Shown: in pieces, positions 53,066 to 62,016 of the stretch
Position numbering within the stretch: the first letter of the stretch is position 1
Layout: every line of letters starts with the position of its first letter
Assembly: GCA_000972765.1 (NCBI GenBank)
Contig: CP011265.1
Coordinates: 2,465,501-2,529,500 of the forward strand
Reading direction: 5' to 3'
DNA from: Verrucomicrobia bacterium IMCC26134
Lineage (GTDB): Bacteria; Verrucomicrobiota; Verrucomicrobiia; Opitutales; Opitutaceae
Length of the DNA: 64,000 bases
The notes under the pieces: generated by a model
The model's database searches: none
Seen by the model: the letters and a program-made list of their open reading frames with translations, nothing else
Told to the model about the DNA's origin: nothing
Made by a program: the position numbers and the translations under genes

Positions 53066-54055
53066 TTAAAAAAACATCGCCTCGGCCAGGGTGGCGGCCG
53101 GGCCGAGCAAGCCGAACGCGATCGCCAGCTCGGACTGAGCGCCGCCGATGGAAGCCTTGAACTGCGCACAGCCCTTGCAGGTGTCGCCAAGCCAGCTGAA
53201 GTGCTGGCCGTTGGTGTAGTGAAAACTCAGCTCGATCGCAGTGGCGGGCATACCCTGCCCCGCGCCGACTTCGTATGCCAGTTCTCCGTTCGCGCCGCAA
53301 TCCAGCAGACGGGAGCGGGCCCAGACCGCCAGTCCGTGCGCCTCCGCGGCGTGGGCCGCGCCATGCCGCACCGTCACACCGCCAAGTCCGCTGCTGATCA
53401 AGGCGGGCGCAAAGCCGCTCAAAAACTGCCCGATCGCCTGCCTGACCGGCAGCAGGCGGGCATAGGCGAGATCCCGCACCACCTCGGGCCGGGGCCAGAC
53501 GAAATCAGTCATGTCTTCGGGCGCCAGCGCGCTGTCGAAGAGCACGCGCTTCGATCGGCTGAGCAGATATTTGTAATCGTTGAGACGCACACTCGATGAG
53601 AAATTATGCGCCCAGTAGTAAAGCGGCAGGTCGGTCGAGAGGCAGACGGACACCTGGTTTTCGAGATAACGCCGGCTGGCCATCGGATAGCTGAGCATCA
53701 CAAACTCGCAGCAGCGTATGTCGCCCTTGGTTTTCCCCGGCGTGCATTCGCCATAAATCTTGGCGCGAAAATCCTGCCCCGCCTCGTCCAATCGCATCGG
53801 ACAGAGCACAACCACCCGGCAGGGGTAGCGCCGGGAAAACTCCACTGCGATCTGGAACTGGAGTAATGCGTCGGCCGCGGTCGTGTAATAGCCAAGGTGC
53901 AGCACGAAGTTGACCTGGGTGGCTTTACCGGACTCGCCGGCATCCGCCGGCCCGGATGACTTCTCCTCGCCACCGGCCCACATACGGGCGAGCGCCTTGG
54001 AGATGCCGCTTACCGACACCTCCTGACCGGGCAAGGCGTTGAAAATCTCGGGCAT
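53066..54055 (-). CDS. opcA: OpcA, glucose-6-phosphate dehydrogenase assembly protein
   Basis: From ATG 54055 (MPEIFNALPGQEVSVSGISKAL) the protein has 329 residues. Family patterns: HLGYYTTAADALLQFQIAVEFSRRYPCRVVVLCP, YLENQVSVCLSTDLPLYYWAHNFSS, LARLL-like helices and a C-terminal FSWLGDTCKGCAQFK. OpcA redox-regulates G6PDH in cyanobacteria and assembles it in actinobacteria. The gene lies between zwf (35 bp) and pgl (21 bp). Confidence 0.88.
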   Translation of the reverse strand: MPEIFNALPGQEVSVSGISKALARMWAGGEEKSSGPADAGESGKATQVNFVLHLGYYTTAADALLQFQIAVEFSRRYPCRVVVLCPMRLDEAGQDFRAKIYGECTPGKTKGDIRCCEFVMLSYPMASRRYLENQVSVCLSTDLPLYYWAHNFSSSVRLNDYKYLLSRSKRVLFDSALAPEDMTDFVWPRPEVVRDLAYARLLPVRQAIGQFLSGFAPALISSGLGGVTVRHGAAHAAEAHGLAVWARSRLLDCGANGELAYEVGAGQGMPATAIELSFHYTNGQHFSWLGDTCKGCAQFKASIGGAQSELAIAFGLLGPAATLAEAMFF

Positions 54056-54090
54056 AAGGGCAGTATGAAGGGTCTCCGAAACGCTGTCGA

Positions 54091-55629
54091 TCAGGGTTGC
54101 CGCCAGACGTGGCCGGTCTTCGCCATCAGGGACTCGGCTCCGGGAGGGCCCCATGAGCCGGCGGGATAGCTGTCCATGCCCTCGCGGCCGGCCGCGGCCC
54201 AGGCCTTGAGCACAGGCGTGTAGAGTTTCCAAGAGGTCTCAGCCTCGTCGCCACGGATAAAGAGCGTGCCATCGCCGATCATGGCATCCAACACGAGGCG
54301 TTCGTAGGCCTCGGGAGTATTGGATCCGTAAGTGGCGCTGTAGCGGAAATTCATCTTCACCGGCTGGGTGCGGGTTTCGAGTCCGGGCACCTTGCCGTTG
54401 AGAATCAGGGAGAGCCCCTCATCAGGCTGGATCTGGAACGACAGGGTGTTGGGCGCGAGGTCGAAGCGGCCGCCCTCGGCGAAGAGTGTGCCGGGCGGAC
54501 GCTTAAACTGCACCGCGATCTCGGTGACACGGCGCGCCATGCGTTTGCCGGAGCGCAGATAGAACGGCACCCCCTGCCAGCGCCAGTTGTTGATCGAGAG
54601 GCGGATCGCAGCGTAGGTCTCGGTGCCGGACTGGGCGGCTATGCCGTCTTCATCAAGATACCCCCTGGCCCCTTTGCCACCGATCATGCCGGAGGCGTAT
54701 TGCGCGCGCACCACATCACCGCCGGGAGCGAGGTCGAGCGGCTGGATGGCCTTGAGGACCTTAACCTTTTCGTTGCGCACGGCCTCGGCATCCAGCGAAA
54801 CGGGCGGCTCCATCGCGGTCAAAGCGACGAGCTGCATGGTGTGATTCTGAATCATGTCGCGGAGCGCGCCGCTCTGCTCGTAGTAGCCGCCACGGGTGCC
54901 CACGCCCACCTCCTCGGATACGGTGATCTGCACGTGGTCGATATAGTTGCGATTCCACAACGGTTCGAAAATCGAATTCGAAAAACGCTGCACCAGCAGA
55001 TCCTGCACGGTCTCCTTGCCGAGATAGTGATCGATCCGATACACCTGATGCTCCTCCAGCACCTCGCGAATGACTCCGTTCAGGGCCACGGCGGACTCGA
55101 GGTCCTTGCCGAATGGTTTCTCGATGATGACCTTGGTGTGCAGGCTGTTTCCGAGATGACGCGCGGCAAGTCCGCAGGCCCCGAGATTACGCAGAATGGG
55201 GGCAAAGACCGACGGCGGCGTGGAGATATAAAACAGCGTCTGCACGTCGCGTCCCAAGGTCTTTTCCAGTGACTCGATGTGAGCGGCGAGACGGCGGAAA
55301 GCCTCGGGCTCGTCATACCCTCCCGCGATGTAGGTGGTGTTGGCGGCGACGCGATTCCAGACCTCGGCATTCAGCTCGCGACGGGAGAACTCCTTGATCG
55401 CCCCCAGTGCGATCCCGCGGAATTCTTCGTGCGGTATGTCCTTGCGTCCATAACCGACCAGGAAAAAGTCCGCCGGCAGCAGGTTGTCGTAGGCCAGATT
55501 GAAGATGGCCGGTATCAGCTTGCGCGCGGTCAGGTCGCCGGAAGCGCCAAAAATCACGATCACCGTGGGCGGAGTGCCGCGGTGCTTGCTCAGACCTTGA
55601 AGGAAAGGATGACGGGGATCGTCGGACAT
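54091..55629 (-). CDS. zwf: Glucose-6-phosphate 1-dehydrogenase
   Basis: From ATG 55629 the protein has 512 residues. The NADP fold IVIFGASGDLTARKLIPAIFNL is at the N-terminus, and the active site RIDHYLGKETVQDLLVQRFSN lies at about 195-215 with the catalytic His. The end is GPPGAESLMAKTGHVWRQP. It is the first gene of the zwf-opcA-pgl operon, the oxidative pentose-phosphate entry. Confidence 0.96.
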   Translation of the reverse strand: MSDDPRHPFLQGLSKHRGTPPTVIVIFGASGDLTARKLIPAIFNLAYDNLLPADFFLVGYGRKDIPHEEFRGIALGAIKEFSRRELNAEVWNRVAANTTYIAGGYDEPEAFRRLAAHIESLEKTLGRDVQTLFYISTPPSVFAPILRNLGACGLAARHLGNSLHTKVIIEKPFGKDLESAVALNGVIREVLEEHQVYRIDHYLGKETVQDLLVQRFSNSIFEPLWNRNYIDHVQITVSEEVGVGTRGGYYEQSGALRDMIQNHTMQLVALTAMEPPVSLDAEAVRNEKVKVLKAIQPLDLAPGGDVVRAQYASGMIGGKGARGYLDEDGIAAQSGTETYAAIRLSINNWRWQGVPFYLRSGKRMARRVTEIAVQFKRPPGTLFAEGGRFDLAPNTLSFQIQPDEGLSLILNGKVPGLETRTQPVKMNFRYSATYGSNTPEAYERLVLDAMIGDGTLFIRGDEAETSWKLYTPVLKAWAAAGREGMDSYPAGSWGPPGAESLMAKTGHVWRQP

Positions 55630-55707
55630 GGCGTTAAAGGGGCGGAAAGTGGCCGCCGTGCAAGGATCCAAGCAAGGTTAATACGGTGATCTACAGCATG
55701 AAACCGA

Positions 55708-56226
55708 TCAACCGTGCCGATGATTTGTCCTATCCGGAAACAAGGGAACGTTGGCGAAATGCATAACTTCCATGCCGCCCTGCACGGACTGTATCCCCTT
55801 CGGCAGCTTGGAAGAAGCCGTGCGGGCCGCCGCTTGCGGAGTCGCGCCGTGCGTCACCTCCACGATATCGAAGCGATAGTGCCGCGCCGGTGGACGCAGC
55901 CGGGTGAGGTATGCGCGGCATGCGCGGAGCAACACGCCCTTCTTCCGCTTGTCCACCGCTTGATAACCTCCGACCAGCGCGCCCGACTTGCGGGTTTTGA
56001 CCTCGACGAACACCAGCACGTCACCATCCCGGCAAACCAGGTCGATTTCTTCACGTGCATCGTCGGGATTGCGCCAGTTACGGGCGAGCACCGTGAGCCC
56101 GGATCTGGACAAATGCTCAGCGGCCGCCGCCTCCCCCGCCCCGCCGGTGCGCGCATTGACCGGGAGACGGTCGGTTTTGTCCGATCGGGTGAATAAGGAG
56201 CAAAGCCTAGCCCAAATACCATTCAT
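55708..56226 (-). CDS. yraN: UPF0102 (YraN) family protein
   Basis: From ATG 56226 ([16 protein letters not shown]) the protein has 172 residues, longer than typical YraN (about 120). The nuclease-like core is [59 protein letters not shown], with the E...D...ExK pattern of restriction-like folds. The function is unknown. It is divergent from the GAF-PilB gene with a 70-bp gap. Confidence 0.88.
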   Translation of the reverse strand: MNGIWARLCSLFTRSDKTDRLPVNARTGGAGEAAAAEHLSRSGLTVLARNWRNPDDAREEIDLVCRDGDVLVFVEVKTRKSGALVGGYQAVDKRKKGVLLRACRAYLTRLRPPARHYRFDIVEVTHGATPQAAARTASSKLPKGIQSVQGGMEVMHFANVPLFPDRTNHRHG

Positions 56227-56296
56227 CTGCCTTTGTCGTTGCGGCTCATGGCCTCCAAGACAACTTCGAGTTTCACGATTCATCAACCTTACGCCC

Positions 56297-58477
56297 ATGA
56301 CGCCTCCTCCTTTCAACACCCTGCGTCGCTCCCTACTCATCAAGGTCATCGCAAAGCCCCAGCCGAGCCGCGAAGACGTTAACTCCGTCATCGAGCTCAC
56401 CGCTTCCAAGGTCGTCGAAGCGCTGCAAGCCCAGTCCATGACCCTTTATCTGGTCGAGGGTAACGACATCGTCTTTAAGCACGTTTACTACTCCCCTACC
56501 CTTTGGCGTGGAAATCCGGCCGGTGAAGCCAGCTTCAAAGCCAGCGCAAATAAACTGCTCCAGCTCAAGCTCCCTCTCGGCGCCGGCATAGTAGGCAAAG
56601 TCATCGCCTCCGGCGAACATGTATTCTTTCGTAACACGGAGACCCAGGACGCCACCATGTCGGCCATGTCGAAGACCACTGGCTTCGATGTGCGCTCCAT
56701 GCTCACCGTGCCGCTCAAGGCCAACAATGTCGTCATCGGCGCCTTGCAGGTGCTCAATAAGGAGCCCGCAGCCGGCACCCGCGGGGAATTCACCGACAAC
56801 GATCTGCGTCTCCTCTATGAGGTCAGTGAATACTCCGCCTCGATGATCCAGCGTATGCTGGATGCGAAATTCAAACTCGCGCCCGAGGACACCGCCAAAT
56901 TCATCGCCCGCCTCACCGACCATCCGCTCGTCACCAGCATAGACCAGATCACGGTTGACCAAAAGCTCCTGGAAACCATCGGCGACGCCATCATCCGCCG
57001 CGAGGGTATATTCCCTTACAAACACACCGACGCCAAAAGTGTCTCGGTGTTGATGTGCAACCCCCTCGAGTTCGCCAAACGCGAGGCCTTCCAGGAGGTC
57101 ACCTCCCTTATCATCGACGATATCAGCGTGGTGCCCAGCACGCTGATCGACCTGCTGCTCAAAAAACACTTCAAAGACTCAAAGGTCATGGGCGAGGGCG
57201 ATGTCGACCTCACCTCCGTCACAGACAAAATCACCAACACCTACGCGGTCAGCGGCGATGAGGAAATCAAGTCCGAGGACCTCGACAAGGAGGACAGCGC
57301 GCCCATCATCCAGCTCGCCAACCGCATCATCGAGGACGCCTACGTCTGCGGAGCCTCCGACATTCACATCGAGCCGATGGAAAAGGATCTGCTCATCCGT
57401 TACCGCATCGACGGTCTCTGCCAGGAAAAACTCCGCCTCCCCCGCCAGGTCACCAACGCCCTCACCACGCGTTTAAAGATCATGTGCAACCTTGATATCT
57501 CCGAGCGCCGCCTCCCGCAGGACGGCCGTATCGTTTTTAAGAAATACACCAAGAAGAACATCGATATCGACCTCCGCGTCGCCACCGGCCCCATGAACCA
57601 CGGCGAGAAGGTGGTCATGCGCATTCTCGACAAGCAAAAATCCACCCTTCCGCTCACCGCCCTCGGTTTCTCCGAAGAGAACCTCGAGAAATACCGCGCC
57701 TGCGTCCGCCAGCCCTACGGGTTGATCCTGCACTGCGGCCCCACCGGCTCCGGCAAGTCCATGACCCTCTACTCCGCCCTCGCGGAGGTGAACACCCCCG
57801 ACGTCAACATCCAGACCGCCGAGGACCCGATCGAATACACCCTCGCCGGCATTAACCAGATGCAGATGAGCCGCGCCATCGGACTCACCTTCGCCCGCGC
57901 CCTTCGCTGTTATCTGCGTATGGACCCCGACATCATCCTCGTCGGCGAAATCCGCGACGAAGAGACCGCCCAGATCGCCGTCGAGGCCGCCCTCACCGGC
58001 CACTTGCTCGTCTCCACCCTGCACACCAACGACGCACCCAGCACCATCTCCCGTATCGGCGAGATGGGCGTCGAGCCTTTCAACGTCTCCGCCTCCCTCG
58101 TCTGCGTCTGCGCCCAGCGCCTGCTCCGCCGAGTCTGCAAAAACTGCAAACAGTCCTACGAGCCCGCCGGTCGCGAAAAGTTGCTGCTAGAAAAAGCCCT
58201 CGGCTGGTCCGGCCCCGTCTTCAAGGCCAATCCCAACGGCTGCCCACAGTGCAACGGCACCGGCTACAAGGGCCGCGTCGGTATCCACGAGCTCATGACC
58301 AACTCGGAAGCCCTCACCGAGGCCATCAACAACAAGGTCGAGGTCGCCGTGCTCAAGCGCATCGCGATGAAAGACGGCATGAAGACCCTCCACCAGGACT
58401 CGATGCTGAAGGTCAAGATGGGCCTCACCACCATCGAAGAAGCCCTCAGCAACGTCCCACCCGACATGGTCTCCTGA
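56297..58477 (+). CDS. GAF-domain fused PilB/GspE-type secretion ATPase
   Basis: From ATG 56297 the protein has 726 residues. Residues 20-185 form a GAF domain ([51 protein letters not shown]). A T2SSE N-terminal domain follows ([17 protein letters not shown]). The ATPase has Walker [14 protein letters not shown] (about 480-492), [53 protein letters not shown], and a zinc cluster CKNCK...[19 protein letters not shown]. It powers type IV pilus or type II secretion. The GAF fusion would let a small ligand tune the motor. No pil or gsp partners are in this window. Confidence 0.88.
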   Translation: MTPPPFNTLRRSLLIKVIAKPQPSREDVNSVIELTASKVVEALQAQSMTLYLVEGNDIVFKHVYYSPTLWRGNPAGEASFKASANKLLQLKLPLGAGIVGKVIASGEHVFFRNTETQDATMSAMSKTTGFDVRSMLTVPLKANNVVIGALQVLNKEPAAGTRGEFTDNDLRLLYEVSEYSASMIQRMLDAKFKLAPEDTAKFIARLTDHPLVTSIDQITVDQKLLETIGDAIIRREGIFPYKHTDAKSVSVLMCNPLEFAKREAFQEVTSLIIDDISVVPSTLIDLLLKKHFKDSKVMGEGDVDLTSVTDKITNTYAVSGDEEIKSEDLDKEDSAPIIQLANRIIEDAYVCGASDIHIEPMEKDLLIRYRIDGLCQEKLRLPRQVTNALTTRLKIMCNLDISERRLPQDGRIVFKKYTKKNIDIDLRVATGPMNHGEKVVMRILDKQKSTLPLTALGFSEENLEKYRACVRQPYGLILHCGPTGSGKSMTLYSALAEVNTPDVNIQTAEDPIEYTLAGINQMQMSRAIGLTFARALRCYLRMDPDIILVGEIRDEETAQIAVEAALTGHLLVSTLHTNDAPSTISRIGEMGVEPFNVSASLVCVCAQRLLRRVCKNCKQSYEPAGREKLLLEKALGWSGPVFKANPNGCPQCNGTGYKGRVGIHELMTNSEALTEAINNKVEVAVLKRIAMKDGMKTLHQDSMLKVKMGLTTIEEALSNVPPDMVS

Positions 58478-58889
58478 TCGGGCCGGACAGGACACCACCT
58501 CGGCTGCAGCGCTTGGACGCTGCAACCGATCAGCTCAAGTAACAAGCCGGCCATCATTGGATGACAGAATCTTGAAACTGTAAAAACCACCGTGCTCCCG
58601 GTTGTCGTTCTCGTGCTTTGCCCAGGGGCACGCGCTCCGGGATTGGTTGCTAGAAACAGCAGACGGATCGGGTTATCTTCCCTCAACCTGTTGCGGCGAC
58701 ACCCGGCCGCCCGAGTGCCGTTTCGAGCGATCATTGGAATGCCCTTCGGCTTATACATCGACCCGGGAGACGGTGAAGAAAAAGAGGCCCGAGGCCGATT
58801 CCGCGGGCGGACCGACTGACCTCCTTTACCCGCCAAGCTCCTCCGTGCTCCTGGAGATGCTGCGTGGAGGGCGGACCGACGCAGCAGCC
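58478..58889. other. Intergenic region without a supported gene
   Basis: 412 bp between the convergent PilB-like and FGE-like genes. It contains no recognisable gene, tRNA or clear hairpin terminator. Short frames in it resemble the complements of neighbouring coding composition and carry no family signature. Confidence 0.5.
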
Positions 58890-60608
58890 TTAACGGGCTT
58901 TATCGACCAAGAACCGGAATCCTACATGGCGGGCGCGGTCCACCTTCGAGCGAAGCTCCATCGGGACCTTCACCAGCGAAGCAGGGTTGTCCAGATAACT
59001 GCCACCCGCGACCACCGCCTTGTCCGTGGCCGCATCCGCATCCAGCCACTCGCCAAGGTTGCCGAGCAGATCGCGGTAACCGGATGCGTTGGGTCTGGCG
59101 GTTTCTATGCTGCCGGGTCGACCTCCGTTGGCCGAACTGCGCATATCACCGTCGCCGACGCCCAGCGCGATGGTAAACTCCTCCTTGGTAGGCAGGCGAA
59201 CATTCAAACCGAGTATCCAGCTCATGCGGGTGCAAAACTCCGTGGCATCGTTCCAGTTGACGGAATCAACCGGCATCAGGCGCCCGGGGTTGCGGCTGGG
59301 GTTGGTGTTCATCACCGTTGTGTAAAGGCCTTGAGGCACCTCGGCACCGAGCAAGAGGCGGTCGGCGGAACCGGGCAGGCTGAGCAGACGTTCGTAGACC
59401 TCGTCCTGCAACTTACGCAGATCGTCGCTCTTCAGCGTCAGATAGCTCAGGCGAATGCGCAGGGCACCGTCGACGTAACGGCTGCGGGGATATTCCGTGG
59501 CGAGCTTAGACGTGAGCAAACCAGCTTGGGGCAGCTTTTGTTCCGCAGCCACAACCCGACGGAGACGCAGATCGTCACGGATGGCGCGTTCGAGGTTCTC
59601 CAGCTCTTTCGCGATGGGTTGGGAACGGGCGGTCTGTTGCTTCACCTCCAAGGTGTCGATCTTGGCCGAGGAAACGAAGCGACTGCGGGAGAATTCCGTG
59701 TTGATCGTCTGCTGGGCTTCCAAGGCGAGGGTGAAGGCCTTCGCCGCCGCATCGTGGTCACTCGCCTTCTCGGCGTTGTCACCGATCTTTTCCTGCTCGG
59801 CGACCTTCATGACCATGCCGGCGGCGTTCAAGGACTCGATCTCGGCCAGCACGCGGGAGAGCGTGGCCGTGTCAGCATAACGAGTCCGGGAATATTCCCG
59901 GTTCAGTCGCTCCAGCCAATCGCGCGCCGAAGAGTAGCTGGTCAAGGCATCCAGCCAGCGCTGTTCGGACATCGCGATCTCCGCCTTCTGGATCGCGGCG
60001 CGGGCCTCCAAATGGAGGGGATAGGCCGCGAGCGAGACGATAGATTGCTCGAGCGCGGATTCACGGACGTAGTTCTTGAACTTGGACTCGGCGCCGCCGC
60101 CGTTGATCTGGCGCTGGAGCCTGAGTGCTTCCTTAAAGTCGCGTTCGGCATCGGCCAGACGGTTGGCCGCCTGGGCCTCCTCGGCATCTTTGGTCAACTG
60201 TTCCACCCGGCCGACCATACGCGTGGCGCGAGCGGTGTCCTGCATTTTCTCCAGACGGATCAGTTTCTCCTGCTGCACATAATCGGGCTTGAGCTGACCG
60301 CGCAGTAGCTGGCGCTGCTTCTCGATCGCGCTGTCCAGGATCGCGATCGAATCATCGGTCAAGGTCCCGGCGGCGGCAATCTCAGTGAACTTCTTTTCCA
60401 ATGTATCTACCTCGTGAACCACCTCACCGATCCGGGGGTCGTCGAGCCGCATCGTGGGCGCTTCCGGTAAATCCACCGGCGCAGGTCCTGACGTAGCCAG
60501 ATAATACCACAGGAAACCAAGCGATAAAACGCCGACAATCCCGAGCACCCAGGTGCCGAAACGTTGCCAGAGGTGAAAGAGTTGATGTTGGATACGTGGG
60601 GATAACAT
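58890..60608 (-). CDS. Membrane-anchored coiled-coil protein with FGE/SUMF1-like domain
   Basis: From ATG 60608 the protein has 572 residues. A single transmembrane helix (WVLGIVGVLSLGFLWYYLA) is followed by about 330 residues of heptad-rich helices with repeats around a YSRTRY or FSRSRF motif, then a sulfatase-modifying-factor-like domain (about 430-570: PQGLYTTVMNTNPSRNPGRLMPVDSVNWNDATEFCTRMSWILGLNVRLPTKEEF, GYRDLLGNLGEWLDA, GGSYLDNPASL, ARHVGFRFLV). The Cys residues used by true FGE are not evident, so it is probably a binding domain. The protein is divergent from tyrA. Confidence 0.75.
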   Translation of the reverse strand: MLSPRIQHQLFHLWQRFGTWVLGIVGVLSLGFLWYYLATSGPAPVDLPEAPTMRLDDPRIGEVVHEVDTLEKKFTEIAAAGTLTDDSIAILDSAIEKQRQLLRGQLKPDYVQQEKLIRLEKMQDTARATRMVGRVEQLTKDAEEAQAANRLADAERDFKEALRLQRQINGGGAESKFKNYVRESALEQSIVSLAAYPLHLEARAAIQKAEIAMSEQRWLDALTSYSSARDWLERLNREYSRTRYADTATLSRVLAEIESLNAAGMVMKVAEQEKIGDNAEKASDHDAAAKAFTLALEAQQTINTEFSRSRFVSSAKIDTLEVKQQTARSQPIAKELENLERAIRDDLRLRRVVAAEQKLPQAGLLTSKLATEYPRSRYVDGALRIRLSYLTLKSDDLRKLQDEVYERLLSLPGSADRLLLGAEVPQGLYTTVMNTNPSRNPGRLMPVDSVNWNDATEFCTRMSWILGLNVRLPTKEEFTIALGVGDGDMRSSANGGRPGSIETARPNASGYRDLLGNLGEWLDADAATDKAVVAGGSYLDNPASLVKVPMELRSKVDRARHVGFRFLVDKAR

Positions 60609-60720
60609 GCAGGGAAAAGACCCAACAAAAGAACCCGCCCGAAAAAAAGCAACCGCGCGCCGCACCGAACCAACTCCCTCAGGCTCGACAATCGGCCCCC
60701 TCTCCCGTCCCATAAATCCC

Positions 60721-61587
60721 GTGTCTTTTGACCATCTAGTCATCCTTGCCCCCGGCCTGCTCGGCGCCTCCGTGGCCCGCGCCGCCCGCACCCGCGCCCG
60801 CGCCGGCCACATCACCGTCTGGGCTCGCCGTGCCGAGGTCCGCGCCGCCTTGCGCGGTCAGCCCTGGATCGACACCGTCGCCGACACCCCCGAAGAGGCC
60901 GTCGGCCACACACGGTCCGGCCGCACTCTTGTCGTGCTAGCCGCTCCGGTGGAACGCATTATTGAACTCGACCGCCAGATCGCGCCCCACCTGCCCGCCG
61001 GCGCCATCGTCACTGACGTAGGCAGCGTGAAAGGACCCGTTTGCGCCGCCGCCGCCGACCACCGGCGCACCGCCGGCGCGTTGTTCATCGGCTCGCATCC
61101 GATGGCCGGGAGTGAAAAAACCGGATGGGAACACGGCACCGACACCCTGTTCGACGGGCGCGTCTGCTTCATCACGCCCGCCGACGGCACCCCGGCCGAA
61201 GCCATTCACCACCTGGAAGAATTCTGGCGTGGACTCGGCAGCACGGTAGTCAAGGTGGCCCCGGCCAAACACGACGAGATCGTGGCCCACATCAGCCACC
61301 TCCCCCAAGCCCTGGCGACCACTTTGGCGTGCGCACTGGCTGGTCAGGACGCGCAATGGCGCGACCTTTCCGGAAACGGCCTGCGCGACACCTCGCGCAT
61401 CGCCGGCAGCGACCCGGCGATGTGGATCGAGATTTTTCAGCAAAACCGCGACGCCGTGCTGATCGCATTGGAACGCTACGAGCGCGAACTGGCCGGTTTC
61501 CGCCACTCGCTCGAGCAATCCGACTGGCCCGCTCTGCGCGCACAACTTGAGCGCGGCAAAGACTGGCGCGACGGCTTTGGGCGCTGA
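60721..61587 (+). CDS. tyrA: Prephenate dehydrogenase
   Basis: From GTG 60721 the protein has 288 residues; an upstream ATG at 60607 would overlap the divergent gene start. The NAD-binding start LVILAPGLLGASVARAAR uses APGLLG in place of GxGLIG. IVTDVGSVKGPV, FIGSHPMAGSEKTGWEHG (with the catalytic His), and HISHLPQALATTLACAL are typical TyrA motifs. It makes hydroxyphenylpyruvate for tyrosine. Confidence 0.9.
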   Translation: MSFDHLVILAPGLLGASVARAARTRARAGHITVWARRAEVRAALRGQPWIDTVADTPEEAVGHTRSGRTLVVLAAPVERIIELDRQIAPHLPAGAIVTDVGSVKGPVCAAAADHRRTAGALFIGSHPMAGSEKTGWEHGTDTLFDGRVCFITPADGTPAEAIHHLEEFWRGLGSTVVKVAPAKHDEIVAHISHLPQALATTLACALAGQDAQWRDLSGNGLRDTSRIAGSDPAMWIEIFQQNRDAVLIALERYERELAGFRHSLEQSDWPALRAQLERGKDWRDGFGR

Positions 61588-61617
61588 AACCACCGGTCCT
61601 GTCCTCTGCTCGCGTTG

Positions 61618-61812
61618 TTATTTACCCGCCGGAGTCAGGGTAGTCTCGATCAGCGCGGCCAGTCGCCAGCCGGCCTTGGCAACAAGAAGGAAACGGTTTT
61701 GGACGCCCGGATTTCGTAGCGATCCGCCCCAAAGTGCGGCTTCTCCATCGCGGTCCAGCGCAACACGGACAAGTAACGAAAACCCCGGCGCGAGGGAGAG
61801 AGGATTTTTCAT
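61618..61812 (-). CDS. Possible small protein (uncertain)
   Basis: The C-terminal frame (about 64 residues from ATG 61812) reads FSLLVRVALDRDGEAALWGGS and NRFLLVAKAGWRLAALIETT, which faintly resembles the strand pattern of a SnoaL/DUF4440 domain. A longer start at 62007 is possible (129 residues). No ribosome site or partner supports it; it could be a chance frame. Confidence 0.3.
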   Translation of the reverse strand: MKNPLSLAPGFSLLVRVALDRDGEAALWGGSLRNPGVQNRFLLVAKAGWRLAALIETTLTPAGK

Positions 61813-62016
61813 AGGGGAATCGAACGGGTTTGCATCATGCAGCGGGCCCCAAGCTCCCAGACAAAACCATAAGCGCAAAAGCGCAGGGACCGTAATTCCG
61901 GACGCTGCCGGCACGGCCTGCGTCGGGCCATTGAAAGCTAAATAGACTGAAACTCTCGCACTGCTTTTGGGGTCGGTTAATTCCTTTCCTTCCCCATTCT
62001 TCGCCATTCTCCCCCC

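Noticed and set aside
58602-60308. 568-codon plus-strand frame opposite the FGE-like gene
   Set aside because: The minus strand shows a transmembrane helix and the FGE-like domain; the plus frame has no family pattern.
60607-60720. N-terminal extension of tyrA from ATG 60607
   Set aside because: It would overlap the start of the divergent gene and adds a charged low-complexity tail before the NAD-binding fold.
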